From assembly GCA_026826555.1 (NCBI GenBank), contig JAKSZT010038599.1:4260449-4324448 (forward strand): a DNA stretch of 64,000 bases, in the 5' to 3' direction. Positions 9,993 through 20,640 of this stretch are shown here, piece by piece (position 1 is the stretch's first letter; each line of letters begins with the position of its first letter). This DNA comes from Tolypeutes matacus. Its lineage: Eukaryota > Chordata > Mammalia > Cingulata > Chlamyphoridae. The notes below the pieces were generated by a model, which saw nothing but the letters and a program-made list of their open reading frames with translations, had not been told where the DNA came from and did no database searches. Made by a program: the position numbers and the translations under genes.

Positions 9993-12276
9993 CCACAAGC
10001 CAGGAGACTCAAGAACAACCAGCAGTAGCAGGCATGAGCTCAGACAAAGAATATGCAAAGGAAATTCCTGTTGGCCTATAATGTCCATGTGGGGAGGAGT
10101 GGCTTCCCTCTAGTATAAGAGGGGACTGCCAAGAGAATATGGTGATGCCCAAAAAACTCTGGCAGTTATGCTGGTTGTGCTACAGCAGATAGCAGAGCAA
10201 CTGCACTTAAATAAGGAAAAGAAAGACAACCAGACAGTGGCAGCTCTAGTCTGGCCCCTGTTAAGAGATTTGTGGAAGGCTACTGACACAGAAGAAGTGT
10301 CAAAGGCTTCTGTGTGCCACTTAGAAAGATAGTTCAAGTTAAAAAGGGACAAGTCCTAGCACAGGCAGAGATGAAAGATTCCTTAACCAATCACCTGTGA
10401 TGAGTTGATTATCTATTATATTGCAAAACTGTAAACTAGACAGGTTTAATGAGATGTTATTTTGACAATGTTTTAAGTTTTATTCACATTTTATTTTGAT
10501 CAGAATTTTTATCAAGATGTTAAAAAGAACTTTCAGTTTTGAATCAATAGCTTACTCCTGAACTTTGAATCTAAGTATACTCTTGAAGAGTAATGTGTTA
10601 AATGTCTGTCTAAACTGCTAAATTAGTGTTTAACTACATTTATACTGCTCAAGTGTTCCTAAGTGGTTGCTGGTTACCAATAAAAGTGTTTCCAAGAATG
10701 ATCCTGCAAATTACAGGCAACACTGATTCCAGAGGAGATCTTAAAAGCAGTACAAATCAGAGATGTGAAATCATGGAGAGCTTGGACACAGCCGTACCAA
10801 AGGAGTGAGAATTATGACTCATATCAGTGAGTTTTATGTTTCTGTTGGTGTGTCTTAACTCTTTTTGTGTTGGTCCATTTGTTCAGTATATATTTTCTTG
10901 CCTCTAGATGGTAATATTAAATTAACAAATGAAAATTCTTAAAAGACCTCTATTTAAATAGCTAAAAATGAGTGCTTATATAAATAAATGAGTACTCCCA
11001 AAGCCCAAATTGGAGAAGGCAAACAGGATAAAAAGTCAATAAAATCTGAATAAATAAACTATTTTAAGAAAAGGGACTAAAAAGTTTAACCTGAATTCTC
11101 CCATAATCTTTCAATAGCCTATTGTGCACCCCAGAGTCTTCTCCTAATCCTGACTAAATTCCAGTAACTCATTAAAACTGGTTTAGGGAATTAAGGGGAT
11201 GGGTTGGGTATGGAAAGATAGGAGAGATGTGAGTTTAGCCTGGAATTATGTCTAGTAGGCCTGGAAATTACAATAAGAGGGACAGAGGGGCTATTAAAGG
11301 ATAAACCTTGTTTTGCATAGTCTGTCTTGTAATTCCCCAATTAAATTTTAACAGCTTTTGAGATAACAGTAATAGTCCAATGGCAAAATTTCAGTAAGTA
11401 AAGAAAATGTCTTTGAAAGCTATGGAAAGATTTTTCCAAAGTATGATTAACAAAATTAAACAATTATAATATATTCCAGAACTTGGCAGTCATGCTTTTA
11501 AGATTATTCACAATTTTAGAATTTTATTTTTTTAAAAAAGAAAGGTTTTAGCCTCCATGGAGGAAAAAGGAAAAGGAAAAAGAACATTTCTTGCATAAAC
11601 TATAATGGTTTCAATTTTATTTAGCTTTGGTGTAATCTCCCTAGGTTTACAAGATACTAGTAAAATAAATTAGCATTATATGTATTAAATCTTTAAGACA
11701 ATGAAAATTTTAAGTTTTTGGCTAAAGAAATTATGAAAAACTTCTCTTAAAAATTGTTTTTGCCTAAATTGAAATGAATAGCTTTTTTTTTTTTTTCCTT
11801 CACAGAACAGAAAGGGATATGAGACTTAAATGGATATAGAAAGAAGAGGTTTGTGGAAGTGAATTCATAGTTGATGCTGACTAAAATTTGATGTTTGTTT
11901 AAGGGAATTTGTTTTGTCCTAAGATCAGATGACTTTTTTTCATAAAATCAAGGTGGATATATGTAAGACAAGGCTTGAATGAGAATAAAAATTGTAGAAG
12001 GTATTGTAGAAGGTAACATTAAGTAAGGGAATGTGTTTTATAAAGGTGAAATTTGTCTTGAAATGAAGTAACTATATTCTACATGGTTATGGTTAGTTAT
12101 GGGAAGTTTGTAAATGCATTTTGTAAACTGATATATTTAAATGGCTAATTCTAGGAAGCCATGATTAAATAGAAACCTGAATTGATTTTGATAACAAAAA
12201 GTAACTTCATAACAGGGAAACCTGTCAGAGGCCACTTCAATCTGCCTATTAAAGTGGTGGTAGGGAGAAAATAATC
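9993..12276 (+). other. Provirus internal region, unrecognised
   Basis: No protease, reverse transcriptase or integrase motif is found, so gag-pol was deleted or has decayed beyond reading by eye. The part from 10400 is AT-rich. A stop-free plus-strand stretch near 10130-10330 might be a retroviral fragment but has no motif. Confidence 0.4.
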
Positions 12277-12468
12277 TTTTTTTTTTTTTTTTTAAAGATT
12301 TTATTTATTTATTTATTCATTTATCCCCCCCTTGCTGCTTGTGCTCGCCGGGTCAGCCAACCACGCTGTGCGGGCGGGCCTGCCCTCACCAGGAGGCCCC
12401 GGGAACCGAACCTGGGGCCTCCCATTTGGTAAACGGGAGCCCCACCGACCGAGCCACAGCCGCTTCCC
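12277..12468 (-). mobile_element. tRNA-derived SINE, full length and CpG-rich
   Basis: Reading the minus strand, the head is GGGAAGCGGCTGTGGCTCGG. It has an A-box-like TGGCTCGGTCGG (12456-12445) and a B-box-like GGTTCGGTTCCC (12412-12401), then a GC-rich body and a tail of ATAAA repeats plus poly-A. Flanking 11-bp duplications AAAATAATCTT lie at 12268-12278 and 12469-12479, marking L1-mediated retroposition. The many intact CpGs compared with the copy at 38200 suggest a young insertion. Confidence 0.85.
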
Positions 12469-12479
12469 AAAATAATCTT

Positions 12480-14109
12480 GATTTGACTGGGAATCTTAGG
12501 TTTTCATAAAATAATGGAGAAAGTAGTTATTCCTCTACTGCTAAAGTAAAATACCTGTTAATTAATACAATCATGGTAAGGGTGTAGAAGTAAAAGATAA
12601 AGTACTAAAAATAGTTAAGTTCATTTAATATGTTATAAAATGCATTGGAAGTGTTAGAAAGTGTATAAAAATTAAGAGGTAGACTTCAGTATTGTCAAAC
12701 TCTCTTGTACAGTCAAACCAGGCCCCAGTATCCTGCATGTTGCCTCTCCACTTGAGTTATTGGCCAGGTCAGCCACTACAACCTCTAAAATATTAAAAGG
12801 ATCTATCACATCTCTGGACATGACTCCTGAAGTGGATGGAAAGTACTCTGCAGCTTGGGACTCCTGCAGCAGAGGGTGATGGCTTGATATGGCCAGATTT
12901 ACAATGGGCATTGCCTCCAGACTGGCTCTGTTTCCTAGTGCTGAAAGGGTGCTATGCATGAGGCTGGTGAAACACTGGAGCTTCCTTCCAAGAGCCAATG
13001 GTGCTGCAGCATGCTGGCTGTGTGAAGTACATACCAAGTGGAGCAATAATTTCCAGAGTAATGTGAGTAGAATCTAAATAGACACAATTGGCATTATGGC
13101 CTGCTTTCATGGAAAGACAACATATATGGAGCTTAGATCTATTAACTACAGCTCAAAGAGGAGTTTGTACATTGATTAGTATTAAGTGCTGTACCTATAT
13201 ACCTGATGAATATAAAAAATATCTCTTCTAATGGATCATATACAGAAGGATATTGAACATGCTAAAAGTCTTTGTAAACAACTCATTTTCTAAGTAATTA
13301 ATGAATGTGTCTATAAAATAAAAGAATGGCTCTCTTAAGTATTGTCTGTATTTTGCTTGCCATATGGTCATCTTGTTGTTTCCTATATTTTCCTATATTT
13401 TATGTCTAGGGCAGTGCCTCTCCTCATACCTTACCTAGCTCTCCTAGGCATAACCACCTCTGTGTTAACTGGAAGTGGCAGTTTCCTAGACAGCATTTGG
13501 AACTTACGAGATCAAGCCCTTTAGCACCAGGAGGATGTAGCCTCTGGAAGAACCTGGCCTTTCTCATTCCCATGGTCCAATATGTAATGGCTGGTGCCCT
13601 TTCTGGGGCCATGTGCCACCATTTTCTTTATCCTTTTAATAAGACCATGTATCTTCAAAATTCTAACCTTAAGATTATTTCTTCCAGAATCAATGCTTTA
13701 CAGAACAAGGTATTAGTCATGCAGAGATTTCATCCAGTTCCAACCACTGCACCAGACTTGCCTTCTCTCAACCTCAGTAGAATAGCCAGAGACTTTCACA
13801 CCTCATCAGGCAGGGTCTTTTGCCCCTAACCAGCAGGAAGCAGCTACAGAAGAATAACCATCACCCTTCAGCTCCCCCTTAAGAATAAAGGTGTGAAAAC
13901 TCTGAGGGGAGAGTTGAGGCAGTTAGTACAGGAAACAGGTAAGGTTACTGGTCAGAATAAAGACTGCCTTTGGGCTCTCTGTCTAGAGGGGCTCACACCA
14001 AGTCTTGTATTTCCGTCTTTCTCTCCCATTTCTCAGCAAGCTCTGTTCTTTCCCCCATTTCCCAAATAAATTCTTTTTACTGGCCTAACTAAAAAAAAAA
14101 AAAAAAAAA
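12480..14109 (+). other. Provirus internal region with a poly-A-ended segment
   Basis: No retroviral motif could be placed. From about 13850 the sequence runs to an AATAAA at 14064 and then, about 20 bases later, a run of about 19 A (about 14091-14109). This is the arrangement of a reverse-transcribed polyadenylated RNA. Its 5' limit and source transcript are unknown, and target duplications were not identified. Confidence 0.4.
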
Positions 14110-14299
14110 GAATAAATCCTGCCTAAGACTCTGATCACAAGGTCCAGTTTGAAAGTCCTGGACTCAAAAGAAATCCTGGATAACTCCAAACAGAAAAGCC
14201 TCCCCATTGGTTCCCTGAAAGCTGACAGGTGAAGGTAGAAAGGCAACCAACCACAACAGCAAATAGCTGGGATACTATGTGTGTCTATGTGGACTCTCC

Positions 14300-15300
14300 T
14301 TATGCTTAAACTAGTTTTTGAGGTCACCATAGAAAACAAAGAGAATTTAGAAGGGGAAGATGTGTGGTATTGGAAGCCTCCTCATAGGTCTCCCCTACAT
14401 GGTACTTTGTTATCTACTAATGGAAATGTTTCTTCTATATTGTTAGACCAGCACGATCTGTACTTTATTGTTCCCCATAAACTTTCTTTTCACCCATAGT
14501 GTCATAGCCAATACATTTCTACAGTGGAGTTTGGCAATAACTCATGCCCACAATTGAACTCAATATTGGATTTGCACGGACATACTATCCTTGGTGTTAT
14601 TGGCCTTCCTTAGATCATAACTCCTGCAAATTGGACAGCATGGAACACTTTGTTGGCATGGCAGAATAAAACCTGTCAACAAATTTGGAACAAGACCTTC
14701 TCGTTTAAGACTGAGATTCAGCTGCCATCTTTCAAGGAGACTCATAATTATATTTTTTCTCTTGTGAGGGAACAGGTGAATAAGCCCAGGCCTTTATTAA
14801 GATATACTATATATAATGCTTTACAATGGCTAATGGCTGCATCTGTCACCCTAGATCACATCACCCCTGTCTGCATGGATCGACAGGAGGGAATCCATGG
14901 TGATTACCCCCCGGATTGTGTAATTTTACTAACAAGGTTAGCTATACAGTAAAGTGTACCCCCTGGTGGTTCTACCCATTATCTGTTTTAGTGCCAGGTG
15001 GAACTACAATTGTCACTGAAATACATAACGGCTTTAGCCAATCACACTGCTTAAGTCCTTAATTACTCCAAAGTAGCAATTTCCTTTCTAAATGAAGAAA
15101 CTACCCAACCACAAAAGTAGTTTTACAAAATAAGATGGATTTAGATATTCTTACTGCATCACAGAGTGGAACCTGTGCCCCCATTAATGTTCAATGCCAT
15201 GTGTATATTACTCCTATTATTCTGTTGCCTTTTATACTGTTGCTGTGGAATGTGGATGCAATGCTTGTCCTGTGGTCAATGTAGGCCACTACTTGGGGGT
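14300..15300 (+). pseudogene. Retroviral env remnant (transmembrane subunit side)
   Basis: Broken plus-strand frames precede the 3' LTR at the place where env belongs. Near 15130-15260 a frame shows the heptad-rich and Cys-X6-Cys pattern typical of the transmembrane subunit ectodomain of gamma-like retroviruses; the expected third cysteine is replaced. A hydrophobic, membrane-span-like stretch follows around 15190-15240. Upstream fragments near 14650-14950 may belong to the surface or fusion part, but that is weak. There are several stops and no intact reading frame. Confidence 0.5.
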
Positions 15301-15304
15301 GGAT

Positions 15305-15757
15305 TGTGGGGACCCAGGCCCCCCCCAAGTTTTCAACACGTAGCTGCCTGCATGACCTAGGCATAAATTAAAGGTTAACAACCTGCCCTGAAGAAAGAGA
15401 ATGTATAGATACTATCATAAACTATGATCTTCCCCAAATAGTAAATATCCTTGGTAAACATCCTTCCTATGAGCATAGTGGAAATATCACTACACCCCTT
15501 ATGTATGCTTCATGTGACCCTAACAGGAAATCTGTTCTCATACCCTATGGAATGTCCTTGTTCTGAAACCCCTTATATATCACCCCTCATTTTCTCATCT
15601 CTTTGCAGAGCACTAACTTCATACTTTGACCTGCCACTTTCAGAGATTTTCTCCTTTCTGTAAATCCCAATAAATCTTATTTATGACTAAATGCCAGATG
15701 TGTTCTTTGGTCTTGTGGCTAGATCAACTTGTGCCCCTCAGGAGTTGGGCTGTAAGA
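15305..15757 (+). repeat. 3' LTR of the 9.5-15.8 kb provirus
   Basis: Begins TGTGGGGACCC just after a purine-rich GGGGGTGGAT that could be the polypurine tract. It contains TTATATAT at 15573-15580 and AATAAA at 15669-15674, the probable TATA box and poly-A signal. Ends near CTGTAAGA, before host L1 sequence. Confidence 0.85.
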
Positions 15758-16078
15758 GCAGTATACACATAGAATAGAGTACTATTCAGCTGTAAGAAGA
15801 TATGAACTGGGGAAGCATATGACAATGAGGACGAGCCTCTAAAATATTATGTTGCATGAAACAAGCCACACGCAAAAGGACAAATATTGTATAGTTTCAC
15901 TGATATGAACCAAATATGATGGGTAAAATCATTTAGTTAAACTATAGAGTATAGGTTAGTAGAAGACAGAATATGGGTTGAGAAGGGGGAACTGATACTG
16001 ATTGTATATAGAAAGTTAATAAGGTTGATTGCAAATATGTGGAAATGGATATAGTTGATGGTTACAAATTATAATGAG
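15758..16078 (+). mobile_element. L1 3' end, continuation of the 8735 element
   Basis: ATACACATAGAATAG then GTACTATTCAGCTGTAAG is the L1 sequence that directly follows the block ending at 9538. It continues through the start of the 3' UTR (ATAGTTTCACTGATATGAA). Confidence 0.9.
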
Positions 16079-16686
16079 TGTGGCATTTTGATATTATTGA
16101 TGAATTCCAAAAAGAAATATAGATTATATTTGTAAACTAGTCTGTTCCTCTGGGAGTGATACCCTTTGATTCTATTAAATTCAGAAGTTTCACTGTTACT
16201 TGATTCAATGAATATTAAGGCTTTGATTCAGCCATGTCAGTGGGACATTGAGTCTCTGCTCCCTTGGTGAGCGGGCACACACACAAAAAATGACATGGCA
16301 GAGGAGAGAGTTTTAATTTTGATGCTGGAGCCCTGGGGAGAGAGCCGAGCCATTCGCCTGATAGTTTTCAGCTGGCCTTGTGGAAAGAGCAGAGCAGCTG
16401 AGCCTGGAAAGAGATGAGCCCCGGGAAGTGAGACAAGCCTTATGCCAGCCTACAGCTGAGATCAGAAGAAGCTGGGATCATGGAGCCTTTAGAGGAAAAG
16501 GAAGGCCAAATCCCCACAAAGATTAGCAGCCATCTTGCTGCAACAGTGGCAACGGACTTTGGTGAGCGAAGTAACTTATTCTTTATGGCCTTGTGACTGT
16601 ATGTTTCTACCCCAAATAAATACCCTTTATAAAAGTCAATAGAGTTCTGGTACTTTGCATCAGCACCCCTTTGGCTGACTAATACA
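16079..16686 (+). mobile_element. Solo LTR, family A, 608 bp, inserted in an L1 3' UTR
   Basis: Starts TGTGGCATTTTGA and ends GGCTGACTAATACA. Perfect 5-bp duplications ATGAG lie at 16074-16078 and 16687-16691. Shares the GTAAACTAGTCTGTT, GCCATGTCAGT and TTTGCATCAGCACCCC blocks with 5799-6380. Confidence 0.85.
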
Positions 16687-17006
16687 ATGAGTATAACTAA
16701 CACTGCTGATTTATAAAGGTGATTGTGACTGAAAGTGGTAGTTGAGGGAGGCTAATGTTAATTGAAAGACAGTTAAGGGATAATCTAGGGACTGTGTAAC
16801 ATAGTGATTTTGGTGATAGATGAGGATTGTTGTTAATAATACAAATTCAAGAATGTTTCTCTATTACAAGGTGTTAAAATGGTGATACATGGGGAAAATA
16901 CAACTAATGTAATATATAGATTACAGATAACAGTAATATTGTTATATTTTTGTAGTAAACGCAAAGATGGCACTATATCAATGCTAAAAGTTAACCAAAA
17001 AAAAAA
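16687..17006 (+). mobile_element. L1 3' UTR, terminal part of the split L1
   Basis: Resumes at the duplicated ATGAG and runs to an A-rich end near 16997-17006. The L1 therefore spans 8735-17006 with two later insertions. Confidence 0.65.
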
Positions 17007-18374
17007 GAATATGGAATTTCCTTTTATGAGCTGTGGATATGATTGAGCATGTTTTTCATTTTCTTCAATATCAAGGAGTCCTTGGTTATTAGTTAAATTG
17101 TCATTTAACCAATCTGTGCTCATTTATTCAACTTTCTGAACACTGGAGAAATGAATTTGGTTTTAGTATTAAATAAGATAAATATGCCTGAAAATAATTT
17201 TTTAAACATAATGCTTCTGTAATTTATTTTCTTTGTGATTTTTTTTTTCAAATTAAATAAAATACAATAAAAAACACCTCATGAACTCAAATTGTTTACA
17301 GTGACATAAGATATAGTAATCTGTCTCTTCCCACAGAATAGGTAAGCTTGTTTAATGTAGCCATTTCCCTTTCATCCCATTTTTGTGTTTTCAGTTTATA
17401 TTAATAGTCCATTCCAAAATGGAAATTAATATATGACCACAATGAAGCTGGAGCTATGTAAGCTAACACAAATTCTGTGCTCTATGAAAATGCTGGAATC
17501 AAGGAGACTTCAAGGAAAAATATTCCTATTAATTTATTTCTATAAATCCCACAATAGTGACCTATTTTTCTCTAATTTGTCATAGCTATAAAAATAGATG
17601 TGTCAGATCATTTATTGGCATCCTTGCTCTTTAATTAATGGGCAAAAATGCAAACTGTAAAGGAAAGAGTGTCATTGTCCTGTTATACTAATCACATCTG
17701 ACACAAGAATCTCTAGCCAAATGAATCATCACTTGCACTCCACTTAACCACTTCTGAAGTTGTCAGATTCTGGAAAATTCCATAGGGAAGCCAGGAAAGT
17801 TTTAGGGCAATACCCGTCAGAAGGAAGGTCACTTACTTTTGGATGATAGTGATTTGAGGTCTTTCTAAACTCACAAAACAGGATAATGCTGAGATTTAAA
17901 ATAATAACATTGGAAACATAAACTAGCCAGAGAAGATGAGGACACCACATTAAGCCACAAAGAAAAGATTTATTAATATTCAGACCAGTAAACAAACACA
18001 AATAATAAGTGTGACCAGATGAAGTTGTGAAATTATGGATAGTAATAATAGTTTCAATAAGTGAAGTAATTTATCATAGTATTAGTTGTCTTAATTCACA
18101 GAGCTTTAAAGCTATGATGATTATAATAATCTTTCTTTGACACCATATATATATATACACATAAGCATATATATGACCAGAAAATTATTCTAGTGTGTAG
18201 GTCAAAATATAATCAGATTCCATAGAGTTTCTTGGTTAGTAAATTAAAAAAAACAAAAAAAACAAAAAAAAAACTAATTGGATTCAATTTGTCTTGTCTT
18301 TGAATTTTAAAGTCTTCATAAATTAAAAACAAAATTGAATGGAGTCAAATTGCAGCAAAGCAGTAAAGTAGGAA
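17007..18374. other. Unassigned AT-rich DNA
   Basis: No coding frame or repeat recognised. Short simple repeats occur at about 18148-18172 (TA/CA) and an A-rich patch at about 18246-18273. Confidence 0.4.
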
Positions 18375-18580
18375 TTAAGAATTCAGGCTTTGAAAATATA
18401 ACAGCCTGGATTTGAATTCTGGTTTCTACATTTACTAGCTCTTTAAATCCTAAATTCTGTATTATTAGAATGGAGTTGATAATACATCTTCTTTCATAGT
18501 ATATTTCCAAAGGTTAAATAACATAACACATTCAACCCAGAATAATCTATGTAGTATAATAATCTATGTAGTATTGTTTC
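18375..18580 (+). repeat. MIR SINE
   Basis: GCCTGGATTTGAATTCTGG then TTTACTAGCTCTTTAAATCC and AATGGAGTTGATAATACATC follow the MIR order. Inside its end lies a 17-bp tandem duplication of AATCTATGTAGTAT near 18541-18575. Confidence 0.7.
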
Positions 18581-19129
18581 TACTATTATTATATAGTATT
18601 TTAAATATTTTAATAAAAGTTTTTATAGTATTATGACAGTAATGTTATTGCATACTCTCCAAATAGTTAGGATTAAAATACATTGTGATTCCCTCAGCCT
18701 CAAGAGAGTAATTTGTACTCCTATCAGTTCTTTCTGCATATCTCCTGAATATATCACAACTTTATCTACACTATTGTGGTTGCATGTCTCTTTTTTTTTT
18801 TTATTCCTCAATAAAACTTCAGCAATAATTCCCAAACTTGTCTCCCTGTCCACCTACTACCCTTGTCTTTCATCACTAATGATATCTTATGTACTTTAAT
18901 AAAACAATAATTGTGTTGCTTTTTGCCTAAATTTTTTTTTTTTTTGGTGTACAATGGTGTAAATTTTTCTAATATTTAGTATGAAATTGTTTGTGGTGCA
19001 TATTGATCATTGTGATGGAAATTAAACACATTATCTAAATTTATTCCCAGAACAATATGATCATTATAAAATCTCCAAATACAGATTATAATATTTAATT
19101 CACTTAATTGACCATAGCAATGAGGTACC
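18581..19129. other. Unassigned AT-rich DNA
   Basis: No feature recognised beyond T-rich runs near 18791 and 18931. Confidence 0.4.
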
Positions 19130-19525
19130 TCAAAATCTGTTCCAACCTCTGATTATTCCAGATCTCCTTGACACTGCTTCCTTCCTTCTTTTATTTCCAC
19201 GGCAAGCACATACTCTTTGTTCTAGTCACATGGGATATTTTGCATTTCTTAGAATGTTCTCATGGTTTCCACATCTTTGTGTAGATTACATCCCTTGTGC
19301 TCAGAATGACCATCTCTACTTCCTCTCTTTGGAAAATTTCACCTTGTCTTAAAAAACAAGAAGAGTTCTCAGTGCATATGATGACTACATACACAGGTAT
19401 ATATACAGTTTGTTTTTATCTACCTAGCCCACTAGACCAAAGTCTCATCAAATATACTCAAAGGTCCTTAAGCTATTTTTTTATAGTTCTTTGCACAGTT
19501 TCAGGCACATATAGATGCTTATTTG
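19130..19525 (+). repeat. L2 LINE 3' end
   Basis: Sense L2 phrases in order: AATGACCATCTCTACTTCC near 19305, then AGTCTCATCAAATATACTC and a terminal TTCTTTGCACAGTTTCAGGC then ACATATAGATGCT. Old and diverged. Confidence 0.6.
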
Positions 19526-20504
19526 CTATCATGGGGTCAAAAGTCTCAGCAAGTTTTTACCCCTAGAAACGAGCATTTTGTTTGCAACTATCCATTTTTA
19601 CATAGTAACAAGGTTCTGATTTTAAATTATCTGATGTGTGATACTAGAAAGAATAATTCAAGTTCAGATCAGTGTTTTCTGAAATACGATTTTAAATTTG
19701 CCTTGAAACACACAAAAATAGTTGGAAACATTAAAATAAAACTTTTTTTATTAATAGGCTCTGAGTTTCTTTTTCATAACATTATATTTTTGGCAGCTAA
19801 TCCTTATAGAATAAAAATGATGTGAATCTAATAATACAGTGTAAGGTAGCCAACTCTATTTCCTACAGAATACTCTATAAAATAAATTATAACAAACCAA
19901 ACTCTTCTAGGCATTAATAATGGATAACTCTAATTTATCTTATTTCATGAATAAAAATATACTGATCATAAATCCTTCCTTTTAACATAAATTACTACTA
20001 TTAAATTTCTGATGGTGCTACCTCCCGCAAATTATCACCTGAGAATCCTTAAAAAGAAGCTGAAATATATTAAAGATGATTTCATTCTTAGCATTCATAT
20101 TAATCCATAGACCACATCTGACTTATTGAAATCATTTGTCCTTCTGAAACATATTTTATTCAATAATCTCTATACTTCATATTAATTCATCATGTTGCAA
20201 ATGCCAAGTACAATTAAATATGTAAAAAGAAATGTTCATCATTAGGCAATAAACATCTATTGGTCTTACCATTATAGAAAATCAGTGTGCACCTTATACA
20301 AATAGCAAGAAAAACATATTTTCAGTTAGCACTGAAATCAATAAGTATATTTTCTTCTTTTTCTTCATTTTATCTCTGTGTTATTATTAATTATTCCTCT
20401 GTCCCTTAATTTTCTGTTCTTTCCTATCATTTTCTTTATTGTCATTAGTAGAGATGTGTGAAAACAAAGACAGGATGAGAGAAACTAACATTTTTTTCCA
20501 GAGA
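19526..20504. other. Unassigned AT-rich DNA
   Basis: No feature recognised. Confidence 0.4.
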
Positions 20505-20640
20505 TTTTAATACATAAAAGGCACTGTACTTAACAAGTTACCTACATTTTCATTTGTAAGATGGATGTTACTTCCCCACTGTTTAAGATAAAGAAATTGA
20601 GATATGAAAACACTTGTCCAATGCTAGGGTGATATAAATA
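20505..20640 (+). repeat. MIR SINE fragment
   Basis: Shows the diverged MIR core: AAAGGCACTGTACTTAAC, then TTACTTCCCCACTG followed by AAAGAAATTGAGATATG. Confidence 0.5.

Larger units (their letters stand above)
9539..15757 (+). mobile_element. Endogenous retrovirus with paired LTRs and an env remnant
   Basis: Two LTRs of about 453 bp bracket about 5.3 kb of internal sequence. Both start TGTGGG and share collinear blocks through to TTGGG(T/C)TGTAAG. The host L1 resumes immediately after the 3' LTR, so both junctions are real. The left flank GTGGT and right flank GCAGT differ by TG versus CA, what two independent decays of an ancestral CpG would give in a 5-bp duplication. The internal region lacks recognisable gag or pol; an env-like tail is visible at the 3' end. 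It has since taken in a SINE (12277-12468), and a poly-A-ended block lies at about 13850-14109. Class I is favoured because of the env style, but the class is not secure. Confidence 0.8.

Noticed and set aside
12401..12456. Possible tRNA gene (A and B boxes)
   Set aside because: The boxes belong to a SINE with poly-A tail and target duplications; a normal cloverleaf is not formed.
12672..13046. 124-codon minus-strand frame
   Set aside because: It is antisense within a plus-strand provirus, with no recognisable domain or signal.
13883..14091. Terminator or host gene 3' end from AATAAA plus A run
   Set aside because: The A run is encoded in the genome, which points to retroposition rather than a live polyadenylation site.
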